A DNA stretch of 27,431 nt from positions 1-27,431 of IMG/VR virus record IMGVR_UViG_3300034642_000337. One strand, 5' to 3'. Below, in pieces: positions 1 through 7,456 of the stretch. The number at the start of each line of letters is the position of its first letter. Position 1 is the stretch's first letter. The notes beneath the pieces are model-generated. The model saw nothing but the letters and a program-made list of their open reading frames with translations. It did not search any database and was not told where the DNA came from. The translations under genes and the position numbers were made by a program. This stretch comes from a virus.

Positions 1-22
1 ATGCGCTCGAAAGGCACGACGA
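1..22. repeat. Terminal redundancy of a circular assembly (left copy)
   Basis: The first 22 bases are identical to bases 27410-27431. The tape measure reading frame continues uninterrupted across the join, so the window is one full turn of a circular or circularly permuted molecule with a 22-base overlap. The overlap is probably an assembly artefact and not a biological terminal repeat. Confidence 0.95.
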
Positions 23-2873
23 ATTCACCACGGCTTGCGGGGTTCTCACCAATCAGGGCCAGCGTTGGACCAAGCACCGCGCCACCTTGCGCGAACGCTG
101 TGAACGAAGCGAACAAGGCTTGCACCGCCGACACGTTGGCGACGGCTTTGGCGGGGGCGCTTGCGCCACCCGTGGCGATGTTGTCGGGACTCGCGGGACT
201 GAACGCCGACGTGATGGCGTTGGCCACCGCTGTCGTCAAGGCCGTTCGAACCATTTGAATGGCGATGTTCTTGACCGCTTCGCCGAATTTCTTCTCTTTG
301 TCAATCAACGAGTCGAACAACGCGCCCGCGACTTGCGCGCTGGCATCCGCGCCGGCTTGTAAAAAGTCGAATGATTCCTTCGCCGTTTCGCCCACCTGTT
401 CAAGCCCTTCTTCCGCCCCGCCTAGCGCCTCACGAAGTACGTCGATTTCGTCCTTCATCTTTTGGAACATCGGCGTCCCAATAAATTCTTCATCCGCCAA
501 CGACATTGCTTGAAACGCTTCTTCGGTAGCTTCAAGGCGTTGACGTAGCGCCTCGACGGAATCAATCATTCCAATCCCCTGAAGCGTTCCAATTTCCCTC
601 AAACGTTTCGCCATCGCTTGAAGCGGTGACGCCGTTTGTTCGGCTTGAACCGTTGTTTCCTCAAGGCGTGAAAAGAGTTGGCCAAGCGTTTCGGTTTGCT
701 TTTTGCCCGCTTCGTCGGCCTCTTCGGTGGCGCTTTTGTTTGCCTTGTTTGCTTCGGTGTTGCGGTTGGTTGCGTCCGTGTTGGCGTTGGTGGCGTCGGC
801 GTTTGCGTTTTGTGCGTTGGTGTCGGCGTTGGTGGCGTCGGTAGCTTCGCCCGTCGTCTTGGACATTTGCGACGCCATTTCTTCGAATCTTCGCAGGCTC
901 GCGCCGGTGTCGCTAACTTCCCCGGCGACTTCCATCAAAGCCGTCGAAAACAAGTCGAAGTCACCCACCAACCCTTCACCCTCGACGTTGGCCGTCATGA
1001 ATGCATTCGCAAGGGTGTTGAATTGCCTTTGACTCAGGTTTGCCCCGGCGCCGGAATCTTTCAAGAATTGCTTCAACTTTGCCCCCGTCGCGTCGAACTT
1101 GCCAACTTCACGCGTTCCGTCGGCGATTTCCCCAAAGAACTGACGAACGAGGGCCGACGTTCTTTTGATGTCCTCCGGGTTGAATTCAGCACCAAGCAAA
1201 ACATTCTCGGCGCTAATTATGCCCCGTTCGACTTTGGTTTGCGCCTCCAGTTTCTTTTGTTGCGCTTCGGCCAAAAGTTGCTGACGAATGCGGTCGCCGA
1301 TGGCGTCCGTCACCTGCGTTTCTAGCCTGGCAATATCTTCCAAGCTGGCTTTGTTCAAGTCAAGGTTGCCAAGGTAATCGGGGTACTTCTTTTGAAGTTC
1401 TTCAATTGCCTTGCCCCGGTCGCGTTCCATCGCGACGGCGTTCTTCAACTCTCCAAACAACACACGTGCTTCGGCTGATTCTTCGCCCAACCGCTTGTTG
1501 AGTTCTGCCGTTGCCCCTTGCGCCGTTCGCGTTTGGAAACTGAACGACGTCATCCGTTCGACAAGAGGCTTCAACGCGACGCCGATGGCAACGAAGGCAC
1601 CGGCCCCCGCAAGGAATGCAGGGTTCATCAAAAGCGGGATAAGACGCCCCAAGGCGCTGGCCGATTTTCCGGCGCCCGACACGCTAGCCTTCGAAAGCAA
1701 TTTGAACGCGCCCGAAAGTTTGCCGATTGCGCCCGTCACCTTTCCGCCAACGATTAACATTGGCCCAAGGGACGCCACCGCCATTCCTATCTTCACGATT
1801 GTTTGCTTCGTGTCCTCGTCAAGGTTGGCAAAGCTAGACGCAAGTTCACGAATCACATTTGCAACTTCAAGGACGGTTGGCGCCAAAGCCGTTCCAAGTT
1901 CGATTTGCATCGCCTCGATAGCCGAATTCATTTCGGCCATCTTGCCCGCCGTCGTGTTGCCCATGACGTCGGACATTTGTTGGGCCGTTCCGCTGGCGCC
2001 TTGAAGTTCCTTTTGTAGGTCGGCAAGGTCTGTCAAATTCTCCCCGAAAATCGGTCCGAGAATCGCGGCCCGCGTCCCAAGCGTCTCCATGGCTTCGGTG
2101 TACGAGACACCGCCGGCAAGCAATTTTTGAAAGGTGTCTTTGACCGGGACGCCTGACTTCGCCAACTCGCTGAAAGCCATTTTCAACTTCGTTCCTGCGT
2201 CCGAACCGGCGATGCCATTGTTCGCCATGACGCCGAGAAGGGCGGTCGTCTCCTCAAGGCTGAAGCCGAAAGCGTTGGCAACCGGCCCGGCGTTCTTCAT
2301 CGACTCGCTGAACTTTGTCAGGTCCAACGCCGAAGCACCGAACGCCTTGGCCATGACGTCGGTCACGTCTCCCGTTTGCGAAGCGTTTTTAGAAAATTGA
2401 CGCAACGTTGCCCCGACAACTTCGGCGGTTTCGCCCAAGTCGGAGTCGAACGCTTTTGAAAGGTTCAACACCGAATTGGTCATTCCGGGCAAGCCGTTTT
2501 GACCTGTCAATTCACCAACCCCGAAACCAAGTTTCGACAACTCAAGCTGAAGCGATGACACGTCCGACGCGCTGAACGAAGTCGTAGCGCCGAGCGTCTT
2601 CGCCTGTTCGGTAAGTTTGCGAAGGCCCGCTTCACCGCCACCCGAAACGGCGCCGACCTTGGCCATAGCTAACTCAAAGTCCTGTGCGGTCTTGAATGAC
2701 GTCGCCCCGACAAGGGCAAGGGGTGCCGTTAATCCCATAGACAACCCACGCCCGGCGGACTCCATACGCTTCGACGCGCTCTTAAAGCGCGACAAGCTAC
2801 GGTTCAACCCTTTTTCAAATTCGGACCCGTCAAGGTCCAACAATATCGCGAGGCGTGACGACTTACCGGCCAT
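1..2873 (-). CDS. Tape measure protein, N-terminal 957 codons (continues across the junction)
   Basis: This is the phage tail tape measure protein, which sets tail length and is packed in the tail tube. It starts at the ATG at 2873, overlapping the end of the frameshifted chaperone frame by 11 nt. It runs off the left edge and ends at 27283, giving 999 residues in all. Residues about 50-350 have the typical TP901-type tape measure core: small, Ala/Gly/Ser-rich amphipathic helices such as TAQDFELAMAKVGAV, followed by hydrophobic stretches near residues 380-440. Residues about 674-720 form a low-complexity Asn/Thr/Ala/Asp linker with 7-residue periodicity. The C-terminal ALIGENPASRGEFVVPFER matches the usual end motif of tape measure proteins. 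At about 1.5 angstrom per residue the tail would be near 150 nm (inference). The position directly after the G/GT chaperone pair supports the call. Confidence 0.93.
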   Translation of the reverse strand, partial: MAGKSSRLAILLDLDGSEFEKGLNRSLSRFKSASKRMESAGRGLSMGLTAPLALVGATSFKTAQDFELAMAKVGAVSGGGEAGLRKLTEQAKTLGATTSFSASDVSSLQLELSKLGFGVGELTGQNGLPGMTNSVLNLSKAFDSDLGETAEVVGATLRQFSKNASQTGDVTDVMAKAFGASALDLTKFSESMKNAGPVANAFGFSLEETTALLGVMANNGIAGSDAGTKLKMAFSELAKSGVPVKDTFQKLLAGGVSYTEAMETLGTRAAILGPIFGENLTDLADLQKELQGASGTAQQMSDVMGNTTAGKMAEMNSAIEAMQIELGTALAPTVLEVANVIRELASSFANLDEDTKQTIVKIGMAVASLGPMLIVGGKVTGAIGKLSGAFKLLSKASVSGAGKSASALGRLIPLLMNPAFLAGAGAFVAIGVALKPLVERMTSFSFQTRTAQGATAELNKRLGEESAEARVLFGELKNAVAMERDRGKAIEELQKKYPDYLGNLDLNKASLEDIARLETQVTDAIGDRIRQQLLAEAQQKKLEAQTKVERGIISAENVLLGAEFNPEDIKRTSALVRQFFGEIADGTREVGKFDATGAKLKQFLKDSGAGANLSQRQFNTLANAFMTANVEGEGLVGDFDLFSTALMEVAGEVSDTGASLRRFEEMASQMSKTTGEATDATNADTNAQNANADATNANTDATNRNTEANKANKSATEEADEAGKKQTETLGQLFSRLEETTVQAEQTASPLQAMAKRLREIGTLQGIGMIDSVEALRQRLEATEEAFQAMSLADEEFIGTPMFQKMKDEIDVLREALGGAEEGLEQVGETAKESFDFLQAGADASAQVAGALFDSLIDKEKKFGEAVKNIAIQMVRTALTTAVANAITSAFSPASPDNIATGGASAPAKAVANVSAVQALFASFTAFAQGGAVLGPTLALIGENPASRGEFVVPFER
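712..850 (-). repeat. 21-nt-period Asn/Thr/Ala/Asp linker inside the tape measure gene
   Basis: The coding sequence repeats units such as DATNADT, NAQNANA, DATNANT and DATNRNT, a 7-residue (21-nt) period built from GCN, AAC and ACC codons. It reads as a flexible or coiled-coil heptad linker between tape measure domains. A very similar composition and period occurs in the tail hub gene at 24226-24355. Confidence 0.8.
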
Positions 2874-3210
2874 GAAGTTTCATTTCATCGGCAAGGCTTT
2901 TGATGTCCTCAGCCGAAAGGGGTTTGTTATTTTCGGGCGAGGCCATGCCTTGCCCGTATGGATTAAAATCAAGCGCCGACTTTGCCGATTGACCTTTGCC
3001 TTTGTTGATGTTAAATAACATGGCCATGACAGCGCCGGTGTGATTCCATTGTGTACGGTCGGCCTCCAACGTCCCGTTCCTGAAACATGAGAACTCATAA
3101 AAAGTCATGTCCCAAAATTCAGCGGGTCGCAACCCCAAGCGAAGACCCGACGCGTACAAGGTGCGCCACGTTGGGGGCGGTCCGGGTTTTATTCCCGAAC
3201 CGCCTCCACG
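2863..3210 (-). CDS. Tail assembly chaperone extension (T part of G-T fusion, made by -1 frameshift)
   Basis: This frame is open from the slip site at 3210-3216 to the stop at 2863. It would be read as the C-terminal 115 residues of a 225-residue G-T fusion (110 residues from the upstream frame plus 115). It contains PTWRTLYASGLRLG followed by RPAEFWDMTFYEF, which resembles the rcc01693/Phage_TAC_6 type of tail chaperone. There is no ATG at its beginning; the first internal start candidate is a TTG at 3159. Translation by frameshifting is therefore more likely than independent initiation. The fusion is expected to bind the tape measure protein and tail tube subunits during tail assembly, as lambda gpGT does. 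It overlaps the tape measure start by 11 nt. Confidence 0.85.
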   Translation of the reverse strand, partial: RGGGSGIKPGPPPTWRTLYASGLRLGLRPAEFWDMTFYEFSCFRNGTLEADRTQWNHTGAVMAMLFNINKGKGQSAKSALDFNPYGQGMASPENNKPLSAEDIKSLADEMKLHGR

Positions 3211-3216
3211 TTTCCC
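3176..3216 (-). promoter_or_regulatory. -1 programmed ribosomal frameshift signal
   Basis: The heptamer GGGAAAC lies at 3210-3216, in the phase G GGA AAC relative to the upstream frame, which is the canonical X XXY YYZ arrangement and close to lambda's GGGAAAG. After a 5-nt spacer (GTGGA) comes an 11-bp hairpin: GGCGGTTCGGG (3194-3204) pairs with CCCGGACCGCC (3176-3186) with one G-T wobble, around a 7-nt loop that contains the zero-frame TAA stop. This matches the known layout of siphovirus G/GT frameshift signals. Confidence 0.9.
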
Positions 3217-3539
3217 GGTTCTTCATCCGGGGCCAACGTCTCCAAAACGTCGTTGGTGACTTGCGTGAACTTCGTTTCGTCCTCGCAAATGAAGGACGCC
3301 ACTTGTTCGAATGACGGCAACGACGACTCAGGTTTTCCGGTCCGCTGGCAATGGTTTACCATACCGCAAAAGACGATTTTGGGAATGGTATTCAAAGGGT
3401 CGTCCGAAAGGTGTTTGTCGATTTCGGCCAACTTGATTCCATACCGTTCCGACAAAAGCCGAAAGGCGTTCATGTTGACCAACGACGTGACTTGAGCCGT
3501 GTTGATTTTTACCGAAAGTTGTCCACGCAGTTTGTTCAT
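3189..3539 (-). CDS. Tail assembly chaperone (G-like)
   Basis: This 116-residue protein lies between the tail tube gene and the tape measure gene, the standard place for the short form of the tail assembly chaperone. It starts at ATG 3539 and stops at TAA 3189. It is acidic towards the C-terminus (DEEPG) and carries the GGGAAAC slip site at codons 109-110. Most ribosomes would produce this form; a minority would shift to -1 and make the 225-residue fusion. No strong sequence signature of its own was recognised. The call rests on gene order, size and the frameshift signal. Confidence 0.85.
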   Translation of the reverse strand: MNKLRGQLSVKINTAQVTSLVNMNAFRLLSERYGIKLAEIDKHLSDDPLNTIPKIVFCGMVNHCQRTGKPESSLPSFEQVASFICEDETKFTQVTNDVLETLAPDEEPGNVEAVRE

Positions 3540-3580
3540 GGTGTTGTGAATTTGAGTTGCCCCAAATTACAAAACTACCA

Positions 3581-4030
3581 TCACGCTTGCGTCAAAGCCC
3601 CGGTACCTTTCAACGAACAAGTGAACGACGCGAATGAATCAACGCCGGCGGTTGCCTCGATTGATTCGATGAACGCTTCGCCCGTGTACGTCGTGCCGGA
3701 ATCGGCTTTGAAGACAACCGTCAAAGTTGAACCGCCAATTGCGTAATCCATGAGGTTGTTGAAGCCATGTTCTTCGGCGCCCGTTCCGTCGTCTTCGGCG
3801 GTTGTGATGTCAATCAATCCATCGACGGACATTGTGAACGAGCCGGTGCCGGCGATGCTGTGAAGCGTAGCGATAGACGCTTGCCCGTTCTTGGCCGACG
3901 TCTCGATGACGTTGTTTGAGTAGGAAAGGGAACATGATGTTGACAATCCAACGAGGCGCGAAGTCGCGTTTGAGTCGTCCGATGTCACGAAGATTCCCAC
4001 TTTGTTTCCGGAAATTGTTGCGAGTGGCAT
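3581..4030 (-). CDS. Major tail tube protein
   Basis: This 149-residue protein begins MPLATISGNKVGIFV and is rich in Ser, Thr and Gly with beta-strand patterning throughout, as expected of TP901-1/lambda-V type tail tube subunits that stack into the tube. Segments such as SLSYSNNVIETSAKNG, TGSFTMSVDGL and TCSLKGTGALTQA are typical of the family. It lies between the tail completion protein and the tail chaperones, the conserved order for siphoviruses. The 70 nt upstream hold no gene; a short GC-rich hairpin (CGCC-GGCA-GGCG) is visible there but has no T tract. Confidence 0.88.
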   Translation of the reverse strand: MPLATISGNKVGIFVTSDDSNATSRLVGLSTSCSLSYSNNVIETSAKNGQASIATLHSIAGTGSFTMSVDGLIDITTAEDDGTGAEEHGFNNLMDYAIGGSTLTVVFKADSGTTYTGEAFIESIEATAGVDSFASFTCSLKGTGALTQA

Positions 4031-4100
4031 TTCGAAAGTTTTTCAGTTGATGCCACAAAAGTCGGGCGCCTGCCGGCGTTTTTGATGTCGGTGCGAAATA

Positions 4101-4511
4101 TCACCGCGCCACGTAGGAGGCACGGAACGAGGCCGTGAACACCAACTCGACGATGAAAATATTCCCTTCGTCCATGACATCCGACGCGACGGCGTCGATG
4201 ACGGTCGAAGCTACGTCGTAGTTGTTCGACCCGATGGAAAACGAACCGGCCATGCCTTCAAACAGCGTTCGCACGATTGTGTGCATCGACCATGCTTCCG
4301 AGAGGGACGTGCTGAAACAATTCACCGTGAACTCGAATTCGTCGTTGACGCTTGTCGTCGTCTTGGTCGGAGTGAACGACGCATTGGTTTGTTCGAACAT
4401 GACGGCGGGCAAGTCGGAACCTTGTTGTCTTAGGTAGGGATATATGCGAGCGCCAACGATGGCTTCCAAATCGGAGTCGTCGTCAAGCTGTCGAAAAATT
4501 AGGTCTAACAT
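4101..4511 (-). CDS. Tail completion/terminator protein (DUF3168-like)
   Basis: This 136-residue protein opens with MLDLIFRQLDDDSDLEAIVG followed by ARIYPYLRQQGSDLPAVMFE. That is the pattern of DUF3168 tail terminators: a short N-terminal helix, then 'v.G.RIyP...q....PaV.y'. These proteins cap the head-proximal end of the tail tube. The gene lies between the HK97 gp10-like protein and the tail tube protein, which is its expected slot, with a 1-nt gap to the upstream gene. The C-terminal FTASFRASYVAR is a typical closing beta-strand. Confidence 0.85.
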   Translation of the reverse strand: MLDLIFRQLDDDSDLEAIVGARIYPYLRQQGSDLPAVMFEQTNASFTPTKTTTSVNDEFEFTVNCFSTSLSEAWSMHTIVRTLFEGMAGSFSIGSNNYDVASTVIDAVASDVMDEGNIFIVELVFTASFRASYVAR

Positions 4512-4512
4512 T

Positions 4513-5013
4513 TCACACCTGTTTGTTGAATTCTTTCACGAGAAATTCCCGCACCTTGTTGCCGATGCGAAAGGGAAGGTCGGACTTGTAACGTTCATAA
4601 GTCGGGCGGACGAATGGTTGCTTGCGCGCCCCGCTTGTAATCGTCTGCGTCCGAATCAATTTGCCCCCCGGACCGAAGAACGTGAATTGTCCTTTCGTCG
4701 TTTTCTTGCGGGGTCGCACCCCTAGTTCGGCGAAGTGTGCCGTGTACGAACGATTCGACCCCTTGTAACGTGGCCCAAGCCTGACGACCCACGACTTTGA
4801 CGCCCGTGAATAGAAGGTGATGGTCGCAATGGATTTTCGAATGCGCCCCGTCTTCTTTGGCGCCTTGGCCCGCATTGTGTTGTACGCTGGTCGAAACGCT
4901 TTTTGCATGATTTTGCCAACCTGACGACGTGCCAAATTGAAGGGCATTTGTTCAAGCGCCTTCATGATTTTCGTCGCCTGCTGTGTGTCAAATTTGGCTT
5001 CGACTTTAGCCAT
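4513..5013 (-). CDS. HK97 gp10-like head-tail completion protein
   Basis: This 166-residue, strongly basic protein contains RAKAPKKTGRIRKSI at about residues 48-62, the 'aP..TG.L..si' signature of the HK97 gp10/SPP1 gp17-related family. It also has AHFAELG near residue 92 and ends with KQPFVRPTYERYK, the usual 'hPFlrPa....' motif. These proteins help join head and tail. The start overlaps the previous gene by 8 nt. The neighbours (head closure upstream, tail terminator downstream) agree with the assignment. Confidence 0.88.
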   Translation of the reverse strand: MAKVEAKFDTQQATKIMKALEQMPFNLARRQVGKIMQKAFRPAYNTMRAKAPKKTGRIRKSIATITFYSRASKSWVVRLGPRYKGSNRSYTAHFAELGVRPRKKTTKGQFTFFGPGGKLIRTQTITSGARKQPFVRPTYERYKSDLPFRIGNKVREFLVKEFNKQV

Positions 5014-5320
5014 GTTCTTGACAAATTAGCTTCATGAAACGCTTCCGACCGATGACGATGACGCCAAGAATTCGGTACGTCCTCCCGTCGTGTTGGACTT
5101 CCCACGTTTCGTCAAGGTCGCCTTTGTAACGAATGGTAAATTCGGACCGAATGACTTGAACAATTTGGTCCCCAATTATGACTTCCCCCGCATTGCGCGC
5201 GAAACGCTTGGCCCACACCTTGCCGTGACTTGAAAAGGTCGTGTTCGGTTGGCCGAATGCATCAACCGTTGAAGACGGTTGAAGCAACGTCAACCGCGTG
5301 TCCATTTCCCCGATTTTCAT
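5006..5320 (-). CDS. Head closure/head-tail joining protein (SPP1 gp16-like)
   Basis: This 104-residue protein begins with MDTRLTLLQPSSTVDAFGQP at residue 6, matching the start of the Phage_H_T_join family ('l..rI.l......D.~G.~~~~w'). It continues with KVWAKRF and the WEVQHDGRTYRILGV strand that closes these small beta-barrel proteins. It should seal the portal/connector after DNA packaging and provide the tail docking surface. The gene overlaps both neighbours (4 nt upstream, 8 nt downstream), consistent with translational coupling. Confidence 0.85.
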   Translation of the reverse strand: MKIGEMDTRLTLLQPSSTVDAFGQPNTTFSSHGKVWAKRFARNAGEVIIGDQIVQVIRSEFTIRYKGDLDETWEVQHDGRTYRILGVIVIGRKRFMKLICQEHG

Positions 5321-5937
5321 CGAATGCGCTTGAGGGTTTTCACCATGCTTTCGAAGGCCAACGGCAACGTGTGCGGGCGCCCCGTAGAAAACGCCACGGC
5401 TTCGCGGTTCTCGTAAAGGTGTGCGAGGTACATGAGGCAGGCCACAACGAAAAGCCGGCTTGTTTGCGTCGTGTTGTCGCCCAAAATATCGACGTCTCCC
5501 GCCACATCAAACGTCAGTTTGTAGGGGTAGGGATGGTCCAACGCATAGTCGGCCGGCTTCGCATAACTCAATTTCAATTCAAGCACACCGGGCGACGTCA
5601 ACTTGTGGACGGTGAACGCGTCATCTGTCGTTACGGAAGTTTCGACGAAGTTCTCGTTCAAGTAGGTGAACCCCGTTAAACGTTGGATGCGAAACGGGAC
5701 TTCGAACCGGTCCTTGAGGGTGTGCATTTCGACCACGGCTTTCTTATTCTCGACGTTGCGCCCGGTCACTTGTTCGACGTAACGAATCGCGGTTTCGGCC
5801 AACAAGTTGACGTGGGTATATTCATCGTCGCCAACGTCGCCCATGTCGGCGCGCAAGTGTTGTTCGATGACGGTCACGCCACCCAAAAGAGTGACGGCGT
5901 CGGCCGTGTGTTGGAACTGGACGCGAAGGTTTTCCAT
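5317..5937 (-). CDS. Head-tail connector adaptor (HK97 gp6/phiE125 gp8-like)
   Basis: This 206-residue protein has the layout of connector adaptors that form a ring under the portal. The N-terminal helical part (about residues 30-60) includes HVNLLAETAIRYVEQVTGRN, which resembles the 'd.~l~~li~aAr~~ve~~tgr' motif of this family. A central beta-rich insertion follows, then a C-terminal helix LFVVACLMYLAHLYENREAV, matching the 'a~l~l~ahlYe~Re' motif. It is the first gene after the capsid terminator, and its ATG lies 16 nt beyond the tRNA-like fold described at 5954-6004. An earlier ATG 15 nt upstream is closed by a stop after three codons. Confidence 0.85.
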   Translation of the reverse strand: MENLRVQFQHTADAVTLLGGVTVIEQHLRADMGDVGDDEYTHVNLLAETAIRYVEQVTGRNVENKKAVVEMHTLKDRFEVPFRIQRLTGFTYLNENFVETSVTTDDAFTVHKLTSPGVLELKLSYAKPADYALDHPYPYKLTFDVAGDVDILGDNTTQTSRLFVVACLMYLAHLYENREAVAFSTGRPHTLPLAFESMVKTLKRIR

Positions 5938-5953
5938 GTCATGAATTCATTTG

Positions 5954-6004
5954 TCGCCGTTGTGGATTCGAACCACACGAACCGCAACCGAAAGCGGACG
6001 GCGA
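5954..6004 (-). ncRNA. tRNA-like folded element in the leader of the tail operon
   Basis: On the minus strand these 51 nt fold as TCGCCGT / CCGC-8nt-GCGG / TTCG / TGTGG-TTCGAAT-CCACA / ACGGCGA. That is a perfect 7-bp acceptor-like stem, one 4-bp hairpin, a 4-nt variable-like segment and a perfect 5-bp T-arm with a canonical TTCGAAT loop. A D-arm, a proper 7-nt anticodon loop and a CCA end are absent, so this is not an ordinary tRNA gene. It lies between the capsid terminator and the connector ATG. It could be a structured 5' end, or an RNase P/RNase Z type processing site. The structure is seen in the sequence; the function is inference. Confidence 0.6.
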
Positions 6005-6034
6005 ACCGCAACAAGTGCGGTCCCAAGGAATGGG

Positions 6035-6069
6035 AAAAAACAACCCGCCGGACCATTCCCGACGGGTTG
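6035..6069 (-). terminator. Intrinsic terminator after the major capsid gene
   Basis: An 11-bp stem (CAACCCGTCGG at 6059-6069 pairing with CCGGCGGGTTG at 6041-6051, one G-T wobble) with a 7-nt loop is followed by six T residues (6035-6040) on the minus strand. It lies 13 nt past the capsid stop codon. It probably limits read-through into the connector/tail genes and so keeps capsid expression above tail expression. Confidence 0.9.
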
Positions 6070-6082
6070 CCATTGTAGTCAA

Positions 6083-7456
6083 TTAGACGGTCGTGGGTGC
6101 GGTATCGACTTTCAAACCGCCCAGCAAAGCGCCTGAACCATTGCGACGAATCTTCCCGTCAAAGTAGGCGTCGGCCACGATGCGAACGACACCCTTCAAG
6201 CCTTCCGTGTAAGGGTCGATGGACACCGAAATGCCCGCCCAAGAACACATGAAAATGTCACTTGCGTCGGCCATGATAATGGGCGACACGGCAATTGTGT
6301 CATTTGCGTCGGAATCGCCGAAGTACGTGGCGCTCAACTTCGTGATGTCAGACAAAACGGTTGTCGCGTACGCGGGATGGCCCAACACGGTAGATGCACC
6401 ACCGGTGATGTTGCCCGAAGCGGGAATGAAACCGCCCCCGTCGGCCGTCTGACCCTTCAAGAATGCCATCAATCCGGGCGTCATCAAAAACACCGGACGC
6501 AGGTTGTCGGGGTTGCCTTCGAGGTACTTGCCCTCAAGCCCTGCGAGGTCGGCGAAATTGGTGGCCTTTGCGTTGGTCGCGAAGCGTCCTTGAGCGATGC
6601 GCGAAGCGCCGTCCAAGTCGGTCACGATTCCGTTCAAAATATGGTCATCCATCTTCGAAGCGAGGGACGCGCCAAGGTCACGGCTAAACAAGTCGTCAAG
6701 GTTGCCGTTCACGGAATACATGAGATTCTTCGACACGTCAACGGCACACGCCACGCGGGTCGGCTTCAACGTCTTACGGCTGAAAGCGGTCGTTCCAACG
6801 GCCACCGGGTCGGCTTCCGTGTTGTCGGTCGCGTTGCCCCCTGAAAGGCTGGCGGAATTGCCGGGCATAACGGGCAAGTCAACGTCGCCGGCAAAGCCTG
6901 ACAACTGTGAAACACCTGCATTTGCCAAAACGCTCTTGGCTTGCAACGACATGGCGATTTCGCTTTGCTGAACTTGAACACCGCTTGACGTGGTGTGAAT
7001 GTTTGAAGCGCCGGCGTCCACACCGTACGCGGTACGTTCGCCGTAAGCCAACCACGAAGGAATATTAAAATCCCCGCGGACGGAAATGCCACATTCCAAC
7101 GCCTCGCGACGTGCTTCCGCATCCATTTCCGCGGTCACGCCTTCCAACTTGTGGGCCATTGCACCCTTCAAGCCTTCCGTGATGCTGAAACGCTTGGCCA
7201 ACTTTTGACGCTCGTTTGTTTCACCGCTTCCGGTGGCAAAGTCAACGGGTTGTGCCGTAGCTTTCAAAGCCGATTCCACTTTTTCGGCGCGCTCAATTTG
7301 TGCGTCGAGTTTGTCGATTTCGGTCAAAATGTCTTCAGACCTTTGAACTTCGTCTTCGGTGAATTCACGGCCTTCCGTTTCAGCCGTCTTCACCATTTCA
7401 TCCAAGGCGGACACGCGTTCGCCCCGGACTTCTTGCAATTGTTTCGCGTTCTTCAT
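6083..7456 (-). CDS. Major capsid protein (HK97 fold) with N-terminal delta/scaffold domain
   Basis: This 457-residue protein has the two-part layout of HK97-type capsid proteins. Residues 1 to about 65 are a charged coiled coil, the delta domain that acts as scaffold and is removed by the prohead protease. The shell domain follows from about residue 120, with SGVQVQQSEIAMSLQAKSVL (N-arm), LPVMPG, ISVSIDPYTEGLKGVVRIVA and DAYFDGKIRRNGSGALLGGL near the end. The C-terminal 'v.V.aea.fD..v..p.A...l' pattern is typical. The start overlaps the protease stop by 4 nt (ATGA). A strong terminator follows directly. Confidence 0.95.
   Translation of the reverse strand: MKNAKQLQEVRGERVSALDEMVKTAETEGREFTEDEVQRSEDILTEIDKLDAQIERAEKVESALKATAQPVDFATGSGETNERQKLAKRFSITEGLKGAMAHKLEGVTAEMDAEARREALECGISVRGDFNIPSWLAYGERTAYGVDAGASNIHTTSSGVQVQQSEIAMSLQAKSVLANAGVSQLSGFAGDVDLPVMPGNSASLSGGNATDNTEADPVAVGTTAFSRKTLKPTRVACAVDVSKNLMYSVNGNLDDLFSRDLGASLASKMDDHILNGIVTDLDGASRIAQGRFATNAKATNFADLAGLEGKYLEGNPDNLRPVFLMTPGLMAFLKGQTADGGGFIPASGNITGGASTVLGHPAYATTVLSDITKLSATYFGDSDANDTIAVSPIIMADASDIFMCSWAGISVSIDPYTEGLKGVVRIVADAYFDGKIRRNGSGALLGGLKVDTAPTTV

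Noticed and set aside
678-1325. Long plus-strand reading frame of 215 codons, and other long plus-strand frames such as 5230-5679 and 15905-16735
   Set aside because: They lie opposite tape measure, connector and terminase genes, have biased repetitive or arginine-rich composition typical of antisense frames, and show no motif.
5954-6030. A genuine tRNA gene
   Set aside because: The T-arm is perfect, but only 51 nt lie between the closing stems, there is no D-arm or 7-nt anticodon loop, and no CCA follows; reported as tRNA-like only.
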